From: JBBRYB01 sp038238115
Lineage (GTDB): Bacteria; Actinomycetota; Actinomycetes; Propionibacteriales; Nocardioidaceae
Length of the DNA stretch: 64,000 bases
Direction: 5' to 3'
Assembly: GCA_038238115.1 (NCBI GenBank)
Contig: JBBRYB010000002.1
Coordinates: 62,001 to 126,000 of the forward strand
Below, one piece after another: positions 8,621 through 16,944 of the stretch. The translations under genes were made by a program, and so were the position numbers. Each line of letters begins with the position of its first letter. Positions within the stretch are counted from its first letter, which is position 1. The notes under the pieces were generated by a model. That model was not told the DNA's origin and made no database searches. It worked only from the letters and a program-made list of their open reading frames with translations.

Positions 8621-9106
8621 CGAGTAGGAGACGGAGGCATCCGCCAGGGTCGCGATGTCTGAGACATGGCACGGCTGCGCCGCGAACAGCGACTTGCCGG
8701 TCCACGCCCCACTCCCCCTTGAGGCCCACCATCGCCGACCGAGAGCCGGTGCCGACACGACGCCGGCCACCACCTCGTCCTCGACCATCAGGCCGATCAG
8801 CGTCGCCCAGACGGGTACGCCCCTGATGAAGTTATTCGTGCCGTCGATCGGGTCGACCACCCAGCGGCGTGGTCCCCAACCTGATGAGCCGCCCTCCTCA
8901 CCGAGAACGGCGTCGCGTGGGCGGGCCCGACTGAGTGACCGGCGAAGCGTCTCCTCCACGGTGTGATCGGCGTCCGTGACCGGTGTCAGGTCAGGCTTGG
9001 TGACGACGTGGAGGTTCTGCGACTTGAACCGGTCCATCGTCAGCGAGTCCGCGTCGTCGCAGAGCACGTGCGCGAGACGCAGGTCGTCGGTGTGGTCGGA
9101 CGGCAT
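8255..9106 (-). CDS. hisN: Histidinol-phosphatase, inositol monophosphatase superfamily
   Basis: A 283-residue member of the Mg2+-dependent IMPase superfamily. Metal-binding motifs are GEEGG (about residue 67) and DPIDGTNNF (about residue 86), with the second signature ELYDMAAL replacing the common WDxAA. The stretch GDFWSYMLVAEGAVDIGLEP is characteristic of actinobacterial HisN, which removes phosphate from L-histidinol phosphate in histidine biosynthesis. Conservation ends near DEVLGVVG; the last 25 residues are Ala/Gly/Arg-rich. A -10-like TACCCT stands 7 bases before the ATG. HisN lies near rsgA, aroA and sigR-rsrA, as in Streptomyces. A general inositol-phosphate phosphatase is the alternative. 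Confidence 0.85.
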   Translation of the reverse strand: MPSDHTDDLRLAHVLCDDADSLTMDRFKSQNLHVVTKPDLTPVTDADHTVEETLRRSLSRARPRDAVLGEEGGSSGWGPRRWVVDPIDGTNNFIRGVPVWATLIGLMVEDEVVAGVVSAPALGRRWWASRGSGAWTGKSLFAAQPCHVSDIATLADASVSYSSLGGWEKLGRGAEFRSLLSRCWRSRAYGDFWSYMLVAEGAVDIGLEPELELYDMAALTVIVEEAGGRFTTLDGTVGPHGGNAVATNGRLHDEVLGVVGSSAAPAGGARAPSQRSKPGADAP

Positions 9107-9253
9107 ACGGGTCAGGGTAACGGCGCATGGCGCCCGCGTGGACCCGGACGCGCCAGCCCGGCGAATGCGCGTGCCCTGCCCTTTCGTCCAATATCTTTGG
9201 CGGGCGGGGTCATGAGGTACTAGAGCCGCCAGTCGTCTTGATCAGGAGCCTCG

Positions 9254-9793
9254 ATGTTCAGCCAGATAAACGGCCTACCGCTCCATGCTCTCGTCGTTCA
9301 TGCGGCCGTCGTGTTCGTGCCGCTGGCGGCGCTACTAGGCGTGCTGTTCGCGATCCCTCGATGCCGGGATTGGTCGCGCATTCCGTTGCTGCTGGTCTCC
9401 CTCATCGCGGCCGGCACCGTGTTCGTCTCGCGGCAGAGCGGGGCGAGCTTCAAGAGCGTGCTGGAGGCCAACGGGACATTGTCGAGCCAGAACCCCGCTA
9501 CCTCCCTGGTCACGCAGCATGAGTCGCGCGGCAAGCTGCTGTTCCTCATGATGCTGGGTTACGCCGTGATCGCGATCGGGGCGTTCTTACTGTCTCGAGA
9601 CGCGGCGCGGTTCACCGGTTCGATAGCGACCGTCACCTCCGCGGTGCTTGTGGTGGGCGCTGCCGTGGTTGGGTTCCAGACCTATCGGGTCGGCGAGATC
9701 GGCGCAAAGGCGGTGTGGAACCCGACCGGCCAGGTCAACTACGGCAGCGCCGCCGACGGCGAGAGCGAGCCTGAGTCCGAGGGCAGCGGCTAA
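9254..9793 (+). CDS. DUF2231 family membrane protein
   Basis: A 179-residue protein with four membrane segments. It opens with INGLPLHALVVHAAVVFVP, the His-containing signature of DUF2231 proteins, whose function is unknown; paired histidines have led to the suggestion that they bind haem or another cofactor. An acidic Glu/Ser tail ends the protein. An AGGAG ribosome-binding site stands 6 bases before the ATG. It is monocistronic, convergent with rsgA. Confidence 0.8.
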   Translation: MFSQINGLPLHALVVHAAVVFVPLAALLGVLFAIPRCRDWSRIPLLLVSLIAAGTVFVSRQSGASFKSVLEANGTLSSQNPATSLVTQHESRGKLLFLMMLGYAVIAIGAFLLSRDAARFTGSIATVTSAVLVVGAAVVGFQTYRVGEIGAKAVWNPTGQVNYGSAADGESEPESEGSG

Positions 9794-9807
9794 CGCCACC
9801 CGCCGGC

Positions 9808-10812
9808 TCAGTCGCTGTCGCCGCGCTCGCGACTCTCGAGCAGGCGTCGGAAGGACTCGACCCGGGCTGCCTCCACCCTTCCCTCACGGACCGCGTCGTC
9901 GAGCGCGCACTCCGGCTCGGACGCGGCATGGGTACATCCGCGCGGGCAGTCGGCGGTGAGCACGTCGAGATCGTCGAACGCCCGGACGAGATGGCGAGGA
10001 TCGACGTGGGCCAGACCGAAGGACCGGATGCCTGGCGTGTCGACCACCCAGCCGCCCGAAGCGAGTTCCAGCGAAACAGCTGAGCTGGAGGTGTGCCGGC
10101 CACGGCCGGTGACCACGTTGACGTGGCCGGTGGAGCGCCCTGCTCCCGGCACGAGGGCGTTGACCAGCGTCGACTTGCCCACTCCCGAGTGCCCGATGAG
10201 CACGCTCACCTGGTCCGCCAGCCGGGCACGCAGGTCAGTCAGCGCGGTGCCGCGCTCCGCGACCACGAACGGCACGCTCAGCGGTCGGTAGATCGACACC
10301 AGCGCCTCGGGGTCGGCTAGGTCGACCTTGGTCAGGCACAGCAGCGGCTCGAGTCCAGCGTCGTAGGCCGCGACGAGGGCTCGGTCGATGAGACGCGGGC
10401 GGGGCTCCGGGTTGGCGACCGCGGTGACGATGGCGAGCTGGGTGGCGTTGGCGACGATGATCCGCTCCACCGGGTCGGTGTCGTCGGCGGTACGCCGCAG
10501 AACCGTGCGTCGTGGCTCCACCTCGACGATGCGCGCGAGCCCGCCCTCGACGCCGCTGACGTCGCCGACGAGGCGCACCCGGTCGCCGACGACGACGCCC
10601 TTGCGACCCAGCGCACGGGACTTCATCGCGATCACCAGGTGCTCCCCGCCCGCCGAGACGTGGACGGTGTAGCGGCCGCGGTCGACCGTCACGACGAAGC
10701 CGTTGACGGCGTCGTCATAGGACGGCCGGTCCTTCGTGCGAGGCCGGGTGTGCCGGCGCGGCCGCTCGAAGCGGCTGTGGTCGTCGAGGTCGCCGTAGTC
10801 GGACGGCGTCAC
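9808..10812 (-). CDS. rsgA: Ribosome small-subunit-dependent GTPase A
   Basis: A 334-residue circularly permuted GTPase that helps late 30S maturation. An N-terminal OB-fold (about residues 35-105) precedes the permuted G domain: G4 TKVD at 161-164, G1 GHSGVGKST at 207-215, and G3 DTPG at 258-261. A C-terminal zinc knuckle follows, with Cys289, Cys293, His295 and Cys302. The GTG at 10812 overlaps the aroA stop codon (GTGA), which fixes the start better than an in-frame GTG 18 bases upstream. Translational coupling to aroA is likely. The first 35 residues are basic and disordered. Confidence 0.93.
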   Translation of the reverse strand: MTPSDYGDLDDHSRFERPRRHTRPRTKDRPSYDDAVNGFVVTVDRGRYTVHVSAGGEHLVIAMKSRALGRKGVVVGDRVRLVGDVSGVEGGLARIVEVEPRRTVLRRTADDTDPVERIIVANATQLAIVTAVANPEPRPRLIDRALVAAYDAGLEPLLCLTKVDLADPEALVSIYRPLSVPFVVAERGTALTDLRARLADQVSVLIGHSGVGKSTLVNALVPGAGRSTGHVNVVTGRGRHTSSSAVSLELASGGWVVDTPGIRSFGLAHVDPRHLVRAFDDLDVLTADCPRGCTHAASEPECALDDAVREGRVEAARVESFRRLLESRERGDSD

Positions 10813-12083
10813 GCCAGCATCGCCGTCCACGCGCCGACGAAGTCCGGATGGGTCTTGGAGGTGGCGGCGACATCATCGAGTCGGATGCCTTCGACGGCCA
10901 GTCCCAGCACCGCCGCCGCATGCGCCATCCGGTGGTCGTCGTACGCATGGAAGAGCCCGCCGCTGAGTGGCCGCGGAGCAATGTCCAGCCCGTCCGGCGT
11001 CTCCCGCACGTCGCAGCCCAGCAACCGCAGCTCCGTCGAGAGAGCGGCGAGCCGGTCGGTCTCGTGTCCGCGCAGATGCGCGATGCCGCGCAGGTGCGAG
11101 GGAGAGTCCGCGAGGGCGGCCACGGCGGCGAGGACCGGCACGAGCTCGCCGACCTCGTGCAGGTCGATGTCGATGCCGCTGATGTCCTGAGGGCCGCGGA
11201 CCGTGAGACCGCCGTCGTCGAGCTCGACGTCGGCGCCCATCTGCTGCCAGATCGCGCGCAGCTGGTCCCCTGCCTGGCTTGTCGACCGGGGCCAACCTCG
11301 CACAGTGACGGCGCCACCCGTGACCACGGCGGCCGCGAGGAACGGCGCCGCGTTGCTCAGATCGGGCTCGACGTCGACATTGACGGCCTCGACGGGTCCC
11401 GGCTGCACCACCCAGCGGTTGGGTTCATCGTCGTCGACGCTCACTCCGCGTTCGCGCAGCATGGCGATCGTCAACGCGATGTGCGGCAGTGACGGGACGG
11501 GCTTGCCGTCGTGGCGTACGTCGACGCCGTATCGGTAGTGGGGAGCCGCGAGCAGAAGGGCGGAGATGAACTGGCTCGTCGACGACGCGTCGAGCGTGAC
11601 AGCGCCACCGTCGACGGCGCCGCGTCCGCTCAGCGTAAACGGCAAGGCGGCGGCGCGCGGGTCGAGGCTCACGCCAAGGGCCCGCAACGCCTGCAGGATC
11701 TCGCCCATCGGCCGCTCCCGCGCACGGGCGTCGCCGTCGAAGGCCACCTCCCCGTCGGCGAGCGCGGCGACAGGTGGGACGAACCGCATCACGGTGCCGG
11801 CGAGCCCGCAGTCCACGAGCGCGGGTCCACGCAGGGCACGAGGTACGACGGTGACGGCCTCACTCGCCTCGGTGATGTCGACGCCGAGGGCCCGGAGCGC
11901 GTCCATCATGAGGCGCGTGTCACGCGCGACGAGGGGGCGGCAGATCGTCGACGGGCGGCTCGCCAGAGCCGCGAGAAGGAGGGCCCGGTTGGTGATCGAC
12001 TTGGAACCGGGGACGCGCAGGCAAGCCACGATCGGCCCCGAGGCGTGCGGGGCCTGCCACCCGGATACGGCGGTCGGTGCCAC
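10809..12083 (-). CDS. aroA: 3-phosphoshikimate 1-carboxyvinyltransferase (EPSP synthase)
   Basis: This 424-residue enzyme joins shikimate 3-phosphate and phosphoenolpyruvate in the shikimate pathway. The phosphoenolpyruvate/shikimate-binding motif PGSKSITNRALLLAAL is at about residues 25-40, followed by the GTVMRF and DGDARARERPM motifs and the C-terminal DHRMAHAAAVLGL. The open frame extends upstream to 12248 but that part is Arg/Pro-rich without homology. The GTG at 12083 gives the usual family length, and a -10-like TAGGCT at 12097-12092 sits 8 bases upstream. It is followed by rsgA with a GTGA overlap. Confidence 0.93.
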   Translation of the reverse strand: MAPTAVSGWQAPHASGPIVACLRVPGSKSITNRALLLAALASRPSTICRPLVARDTRLMMDALRALGVDITEASEAVTVVPRALRGPALVDCGLAGTVMRFVPPVAALADGEVAFDGDARARERPMGEILQALRALGVSLDPRAAALPFTLSGRGAVDGGAVTLDASSTSQFISALLLAAPHYRYGVDVRHDGKPVPSLPHIALTIAMLRERGVSVDDDEPNRWVVQPGPVEAVNVDVEPDLSNAAPFLAAAVVTGGAVTVRGWPRSTSQAGDQLRAIWQQMGADVELDDGGLTVRGPQDISGIDIDLHEVGELVPVLAAVAALADSPSHLRGIAHLRGHETDRLAALSTELRLLGCDVRETPDGLDIAPRPLSGGLFHAYDDHRMAHAAAVLGLAVEGIRLDDVAATSKTHPDFVGAWTAMLA

Positions 12084-12263
12084 GGCTGCACAGCCTACCG
12101 GCGGGTCAGGGGTTGCCTGCCTCGACGGCGCCCGCCGCCCGCTGGTCCGCGCCACGCGACCGGACCCGCGCCGTCGGGCGGTTCGCGGTCGGAACCGCCG
12201 GATTCGCGGGTCAGCGGGTGTTCGGTTTGCGGGGCAGGCGGCCGCCAATACACCCAGTAGCGC

Positions 12264-12767
12264 TCAGCCGGGGGTGAGCTTGCCGGCCCGCTTGGCCGCC
12301 TGCTGGCGGGCAACGCTGGCTTGGTGACGGGCACGCCAGGCCATGCTCGGCTTGCCCTCCGTGTCGACGCTCGCGAGCATCAGCCCGCCGGTCATCGACA
12401 GGTTCTTGAAGAAGTGGATGCGCTGGTTGGCGCGCTGCTGGGGGTCAGTCTCCTCCCAGAACCGGTGCCCGCCGAACGTGGTCGGAATCAATGTGGCGAC
12501 GAGCGCCAAGGCCGCCAGGCGAGGCGCCTTTCCGGTGGCGAGCATCGCGCCGGCCACGACGTGCACGACGCCGTTGAGCTGCACCATCTGTTTGGAGTCC
12601 AGGGAGATCGGCAGGGCGGACGTCGCCTTGTCCACCGCCGGTGAGAGCTTGTCGGTCACCGGGCTCGCCCGCTGGGCGAGGTAGTCGGCGTTCTTCAGCG
12701 AGTTGATCCCGCCGGCGATGAACATCGAGGACAACAGGGGGCGTGCGAGCAGTCTGACTAGGGGCAT
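12264..12767 (-). CDS. DoxX family membrane protein
   Basis: A 167-residue protein with four hydrophobic segments. It begins MPLVRLLARPLLSSMFIAGG, the typical first helix of DoxX-family proteins, and contains the LNGVVHVVAGAML helix. The family is linked to redox and thiol homeostasis in actinobacteria, but a reaction for this member is not known. The start at 12767 removes a non-conserved 32-residue upstream extension of the frame. It lies 14 bases after the aspS stop on the same strand and may be cotranscribed. Confidence 0.8.
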   Translation of the reverse strand: MPLVRLLARPLLSSMFIAGGINSLKNADYLAQRASPVTDKLSPAVDKATSALPISLDSKQMVQLNGVVHVVAGAMLATGKAPRLAALALVATLIPTTFGGHRFWEETDPQQRANQRIHFFKNLSMTGGLMLASVDTEGKPSMAWRARHQASVARQQAAKRAGKLTPG

Positions 12768-12781
12768 AACGTCATTGTTGC

Positions 12782-14125
12782 CTATGGCGCCAATCGGTGC
12801 AGATCGCGGGGAAAGAGTGTGACCTCGCGGATGTTCTCGGCTTCGACCAGGCGGCTGGTCCAACGCTCCAGGCCGATCGCGAAACCGCCGTGCGGCGGGA
12901 TCCCGTGCTTGAAGGTGTCCAGGTAGGCGGCGTAGGGCTGGAGCGGCAGACCACGCTCGGTGAGGGCCTGGACGTAGTCGTCGTACCGGTGCAGCCGCTG
13001 CGCGCCGCTGACGAGCTCGACGCCACGGAAGATGAGGTCGAAGGAGCGTGACCAGCGGGGGTCCTCTGGGTCCGGGTGGCTGTAGAAGGCCCGGTGCGCC
13101 GTCGGGTAGCCCTCGACCACCACGAAGTCGCTGTCGTGCTCGGCCTTGGCCCAGGCACCGAGCGCACGCTCGTGTGCCGGTGCGAGGTCCGGCTCGTCGG
13201 CTGGCGCGCCGGCAATCTGCAGCGCGTCTCGGAAGTGCAGCACGGGGATGTTGTCTGGTACGGCGGGAATGTCCGCGCGCAACAGCGCCACCGCTGCTCC
13301 CGCCCGCTCGTGGATGCTGGCGACCATGCCGGCGACGACGTCTCGCAGCGCGGCGATGACGTCGCGGTGGTCAGCGATGAATCCGAGCTCGACGTCGAGG
13401 GAGACGTATTCGGCGAGGTGCCGCACCGTGTCGTGGGGCTCAGCGCGGAAGACCGGTCCGACCTCGTAGACGCGCTCGAACACGCCGACGAGCACCTGCT
13501 TGTAGAACTGTGGCGACTGGGCCAGATAGGCGGGGCGGCCGAAGTAGTCGACGGCGAAGACGTTCGCTCCCGACTCCGTCGCCGACTCGACCAGCTTGGG
13601 GGAGTGGACCTCCGTGAACCCCAGCGCGTCGAGCGTGCGGCGGAAGCCGTGCAGGGAGGCGGCCGCGAGCTGCCACTTGGCCTGCTGGAGTGGGTGGCGC
13701 CACGTGACCTGCCCGTTGTCGAGCATCGTGGGCAGTCCTGCGGTGATCGTCGGTCGCCACAGCTCGATCGGCGGCGTCATGGCAGGCTCGCTCAACGCGG
13801 TGAAGACGGGGTCGACGATCTCCACGCCGCCCGGTGCCTGGGGGTTGGCGCTCGTCCCGCCTACGACCTCGACCGTGGTCTCCTCCGTGAGGGCGTCGAG
13901 CTCGGCCAGGACCACCTCGTCCCGGACCACGACCTGAGCGGTGCCCGAGCGGTCCCGGACGACCACGAAGGCCAGTCCCGACAGCCTGCGCCGCCGATGG
14001 ATCCAGCCGTTGATCCGCACCGGCACTCCGGGCTGGTCGGCGTAAGCCGCGACGTCGGCTGCGAGCGTGCGGGTGGGGGGCGCCGGGGCCGGCGTCGGCG
14101 TGTCGCGAGACACGGGTGCGGTCAT
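12782..14125 (-). CDS. aspS: Archaeal-type aspartyl-tRNA synthetase (possibly Asp-tRNA(Asn) forming)
   Basis: A 447-residue class II synthetase. An N-terminal OB-fold anticodon-binding domain (about 20-115, with RINGWIHRRRRLSG) is followed by the catalytic core: motif 2 near FRAEPHDTVRHLAEY, the block FRGVELVSGAQRLHRYDDY, and motif 3 GGFAIGLERW near the C-terminus, ending in NIREVTLFPRD. These features match the compact archaeal/non-discriminating AspRS rather than the 590-residue bacterial AspRS, which must be elsewhere if present. With GatCAB the enzyme could feed Asn-tRNA synthesis. Start: ATG 14125, six bases after GGAGGTG, inside the T-box control hairpin. Expression should rise when its cognate tRNA is uncharged. 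Confidence 0.85.
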   Translation of the reverse strand: MTAPVSRDTPTPAPAPPTRTLAADVAAYADQPGVPVRINGWIHRRRRLSGLAFVVVRDRSGTAQVVVRDEVVLAELDALTEETTVEVVGGTSANPQAPGGVEIVDPVFTALSEPAMTPPIELWRPTITAGLPTMLDNGQVTWRHPLQQAKWQLAAASLHGFRRTLDALGFTEVHSPKLVESATESGANVFAVDYFGRPAYLAQSPQFYKQVLVGVFERVYEVGPVFRAEPHDTVRHLAEYVSLDVELGFIADHRDVIAALRDVVAGMVASIHERAGAAVALLRADIPAVPDNIPVLHFRDALQIAGAPADEPDLAPAHERALGAWAKAEHDSDFVVVEGYPTAHRAFYSHPDPEDPRWSRSFDLIFRGVELVSGAQRLHRYDDYVQALTERGLPLQPYAAYLDTFKHGIPPHGGFAIGLERWTSRLVEAENIREVTLFPRDLHRLAP

Positions 14126-14340
14126 CAGGGCCACCTCCAGGGGTTCGGCTGCCCCTGAGGTGCGGGCGACGGGCAATTTCGCGGTGCCACCACACCTTCG
14201 CTGACGCGTGCGCATCAGCCTTCGTCCAGTCCAGCTCCGGAGTGTCTTCGTCGCGGGGTCGAAGTCCGCCTCACACCACCCGGCGGCTCTCTCGGCTTCG
14301 ATCTCCCGCGACTACTTGTCTCCGTCGTCGCTGTTGACAC
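14126..14340 (-). promoter_or_regulatory. Translational T-box riboswitch controlling aspS, candidate Asp (GAC) specifier
   Basis: Reading the minus strand, stem I closes with TCGCGGG/CCCGCGA (14312-14306 and 14257-14251), contains AGAGAG and GGTGGTGTGA segments, and has GAC at 14260-14258 in the specifier loop position. The T-box element GGTGGCACCGCG lies at about 14192-14181. Just before the gene, CACCTCAGGGG and CCCCTGGAGGTG form an 11-pair hairpin with one bulged G that buries the Shine-Dalgarno GGAGGTG. No U-tract follows, so control is of translation. A -10-like TAGACT is at 14347-14342. UUC, just before GAC, would read Phe and does not match the gene. Confidence 0.85.
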
Positions 14341-14436
14341 CAGTCTAGTGACACCCGAGCAGTGCCCATCGGCTGCACGCCCACGTGGCCCCTGAGCCCA
14401 CTGGTGATGTCGCCGCGATGTGACAGGCTTGTCGGT

Positions 14437-15210
14437 ATGTGTGGGAGGTATGCGTCGAGCCGCAAGCCAGAGGACCTCGTCGAGGAGTTCGAGATCGACG
14501 AGGTGGTGTCTTCACGGCTCGAGGACGACTTCAACGTGGCACCGACCAAAGATGTGTACGCCGTCCTCGACCGGGTCCCGCGCGATGCGCCTGACGGGAC
14601 ACCACCGCAGCGCCGGCTGGCCAACGTCATGTGGGGACTCGTGCCGTCGTGGGCGAAGGACCGCTCCATCGGCTCCCGGCTGATCAACGCACGCGTCGAG
14701 ACGCTCGCGGAGAAGCCCGCGTTTCGCCGCGCGTTCTCGCGCCGCCGCTGTCTGCTACCCGCCGACGGCTACTTCGAGTGGTACGAGACCGAGCATGTCG
14801 ACGCGAAGGGAAAACCGGTCAAGCAGCCATTCTTCATCCACCCTTCCGACGGTGGCATCTTGGCCATGGCCGGGCTCTACGAGATCTGGCGCAACCCCGA
14901 AGTCAAGGACAAGGACCAGGAGGGTGCCTTCTTGTGGACGGCGTCGATCATCACGACGACGGCCGAGGACGAGCTCGGGCGTATCCACGACCGCATGCCT
15001 ATGCTCGTCGAGCCGGCGAGGTACGACGCTTGGCTCGATGCCACCGTGACCGAGCCCGAGTCGCTCACCGACATACTCGTGCCCGCGGCTCCCGGGCGGC
15101 TGACGGCACACCCGGTCTCCACGGCCGTCAACAACGTGCGCAACAACGGCGCCGACCTCGTGACGCCGCTCGTCCTCGAGGACGAGCCCGAGGCGTTGTT
15201 CGGCTCGTGA
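14437..15210 (+). CDS. SOS-response-associated (SRAP/YedK/HMCES) protein
   Basis: A 257-residue SRAP-domain protein. It starts MCGRYASS; Cys2 becomes the N-terminal catalytic residue that forms a thiazolidine link with abasic sites in single-stranded DNA. Other family marks are the NVAPTKDVY strand, the block LINARVETLAEKPAFRR, the catalytic Glu in GYFEWYE, and the His in AHPVSTAVNN. It shields abasic sites at stalled forks. The frame is open further upstream, but Cys2 must follow the start, which fixes ATG 14437. It is divergent from the aspS T-box and overlaps the next gene by GTGA. Confidence 0.93.
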   Translation: MCGRYASSRKPEDLVEEFEIDEVVSSRLEDDFNVAPTKDVYAVLDRVPRDAPDGTPPQRRLANVMWGLVPSWAKDRSIGSRLINARVETLAEKPAFRRAFSRRRCLLPADGYFEWYETEHVDAKGKPVKQPFFIHPSDGGILAMAGLYEIWRNPEVKDKDQEGAFLWTASIITTTAEDELGRIHDRMPMLVEPARYDAWLDATVTEPESLTDILVPAAPGRLTAHPVSTAVNNVRNNGADLVTPLVLEDEPEALFGS

Positions 15211-15839
15211 CCACCCAGGTCCGCACGATCGCCACGACTCAGGGTGCCGCGCGGATACACGCGGACCGCTCTCGCCACCCGGTCGCGACCCTCGTGCTCG
15301 GCCATGGCGCAGGCAAAGGCGTCCAGGCACGAGACCTGGTGGCGTTGGCCGATGCCCTGCCGCGCCAAGGCATCTCGGTCTTCCGCCTCGAGCAGCCCTG
15401 GCGGGTCGCCGGCAAGGCCGTCGCCGCCCGGCCTGACAAGCTCGACGAGGCTACGACGGCCTGCCTCAACGCGATCCGCGTCCGCACCCCCATCGTCTTG
15501 GGCGGACGCAGCGCCGGTGCGCGGGTCGCGTGCCGGCTCGCCAGGCCATTAGGCGCCGTAGGCTGTCTCGCCCTCGCGTTCCCGCTGCGGCCACCGGGCA
15601 CAGCCGACTCGACCCGGCTTCCCGAGCTCGAGGCGGTCGGCCTTCCCACGTTCGTGATCCAGGGAGAACGCGACGCGTTCGGCGGGCCCGACGCGTTCCC
15701 AGCGAGCGTCGACCTGACCGTCGTGCCCGATGCCGACCACGGGTTCGCCGTCCCCAAGCGTGCCGCGCTGTCCCAGGACGAGACGCTGGCCGTGATCGTC
15801 GAAGCGGTCATCGAATGGGTGACCGCGCGGGTCGCCTGA
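15207..15839 (+). CDS. Alpha/beta-fold hydrolase, KANSL3/Tex30-like
   Basis: A 210-residue alpha/beta hydrolase. After strand TLVLGHGAGKGVQAR, the nucleophile elbow is GGRSAGARVA with Ser as nucleophile, an acidic residue lies in IQGERDAFG, and the catalytic His in DADHGFAVP. This layout matches small dienelactone-hydrolase-like proteins of the KANSL3/Tex30 group, whose substrates are unknown. GTG 15207 overlaps the SRAP stop (GTGA). The gene ends one base before the SigR-type promoter of sigR. Confidence 0.8.
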   Translation: MTTQVRTIATTQGAARIHADRSRHPVATLVLGHGAGKGVQARDLVALADALPRQGISVFRLEQPWRVAGKAVAARPDKLDEATTACLNAIRVRTPIVLGGRSAGARVACRLARPLGAVGCLALAFPLRPPGTADSTRLPELEAVGLPTFVIQGERDAFGGPDAFPASVDLTVVPDADHGFAVPKRAALSQDETLAVIVEAVIEWVTARVA

Positions 15840-15840
15840 C

Positions 15841-15867
15841 GGGAATGCAGCATCCCGACCCGGCGTT
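15841..15867 (+). promoter_or_regulatory. SigR-type promoter of sigR (autoregulatory)
   Basis: GGGAAT at 15841-15846, exactly 18 bases, then GTT at 15865-15867. This is the established SigR consensus of Streptomyces. Transcription should start near 15873, about 45 bases before the long-form start of sigR at 15917, so this promoter would give the longer isoform and a positive feedback loop. Confidence 0.85.
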
Positions 15868-15916
15868 GTGCAACAGGCGCCGGTGTCATCGGCTGCCCAC
15901 CCGAGAGGACGACCGC

Positions 15917-16636
15917 ATGGTTGCCATGTTGTTGCCGCAAGCGTTGGTGGAGCCCGACCGCCGAGAAGTGCGCGCTATGATCGACAGACTGGAGCGGACG
16001 CTACCCTTGCCAGTGATGACACAGACCCCCGAAGTCGAAGAGACCGTCGAAGAGCGGACTGCGCGCTTCGAACGCGACGCGATGGTCTATCTCGACCAGC
16101 TCTACTCGGCTGGCCTGCGCATGACACGCAACCCGCAAGACGCCGAGGACCTGGTGCAGGAGACCTATGCGAAGGCGTTCGCCGCCTTCCATCAGTTCAA
16201 GCCGGGCACCAACCTCAAGGCGTGGCTCTACCGGATTCTGACCAACAGCTTCATCAACACCTACCGCAAGAAGCAGCGCCAGCCGATCCAGGACTCTCAC
16301 GACGTGATCGAGGACTGGCAGCTCGCGCGCGCCGAGACGCACACCCCGGCCGGCCTCAAGTCCGCGGAGGCGCAGGCGCTCGAACACCTCCCTGACAGCG
16401 ACGTCAAGGATGCGCTTCAGCAGATTCCCGAGGACTTCCGGCTCGCCGTCTACCTGGCCGACGTCGAGGGCTTCGCCTACAAGGAGATCGCCGAGATCAT
16501 GGGAACTCCGGTCGGCACCGTGATGTCGCGGCTGCATCGAGGACGAGGACAGCTGCGCACCTTGCTCGCCGACTATGCGCGCGGGCGCGGCCTCGTACAT
16601 GAGCAGTCCGACGTCGCCGAGGAGGTCACGCAGTGA
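15917..16636 (+). CDS. sigR: ECF sigma factor SigR (long isoform; short form starts at 16016)
   Basis: A thiol-oxidation sigma factor of the SigR/SigH type. Region 2 is seen in NPQDAEDLVQETYAKAF and LKAWLYRILTNSFIN; region 4 in IPEDFRLAVYLADVEGF and MGTPVGTVMSRLHRGRGQL. ATG 15917 (239 residues) has an AGAGGA site and follows the SigR promoter. ATG 16016 gives the 206-residue form aligning with classical SigR, and an internal -10-like TATGAT at 15976-15981 could drive it. Two promoters giving two isoforms is known in Streptomyces, where the extended form is unstable; here the extension is 33 residues. The stop overlaps rsrA (GTGA). Region 2 and 4 assignments are firm; isoform use is inferred. 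Confidence 0.92.
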   Translation: MVAMLLPQALVEPDRREVRAMIDRLERTLPLPVMTQTPEVEETVEERTARFERDAMVYLDQLYSAGLRMTRNPQDAEDLVQETYAKAFAAFHQFKPGTNLKAWLYRILTNSFINTYRKKQRQPIQDSHDVIEDWQLARAETHTPAGLKSAEAQALEHLPDSDVKDALQQIPEDFRLAVYLADVEGFAYKEIAEIMGTPVGTVMSRLHRGRGQLRTLLADYARGRGLVHEQSDVAEEVTQ

Positions 16637-16929
16637 GCTACGGACCGCGTCACCCGATCGGATGCGACCAGATCCTCAGCCGCGTCTATTTCTTCATCGA
16701 CAACGAGCTCGACGAAGCCGACTCCCGTCAGATCCGGCAGCACCTCGACGCGTGTGCCCCATGCCTGGACGAGGTGGCTGTCGAGCGACTCGTCAAGGCG
16801 CTGGTTGCTCGCTCGTGCAGCGAGCGGGCGCCGGTCGAGCTGCGCCAGCGCGTGGTGTTTTCGATCCGGCAGGTACAGCTGGAAGTCTCCCAGCTCGAGC
16901 TCGGCCACCCTCGCCCCGACGTCGACTGA
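16633..16929 (+). CDS. rsrA: Zinc-binding redox-sensitive anti-sigma factor RsrA
   Basis: A 98-residue ZAS-family anti-sigma factor. Cys11, His37, Cys41 and Cys44 (HLDACAPC) fall at the same positions as the zinc ligands and redox cysteines of Streptomyces coelicolor RsrA, and Cys62 is also present. In the reduced state it holds SigR; disulfide formation with loss of zinc frees it. GTG 16633 overlaps the sigR stop, giving coupled 1:1 synthesis. Confidence 0.93.
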   Translation: MSYGPRHPIGCDQILSRVYFFIDNELDEADSRQIRQHLDACAPCLDEVAVERLVKALVARSCSERAPVELRQRVVFSIRQVQLEVSQLELGHPRPDVD

Positions 16930-16944
16930 CGCCGAGCCGACACA

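Noticed and set aside
10812..10830. Earlier GTG start for rsgA at 10830
   Set aside because: The GTGA overlap at 10812 fits the coupling seen elsewhere; the six extra residues are not conserved.
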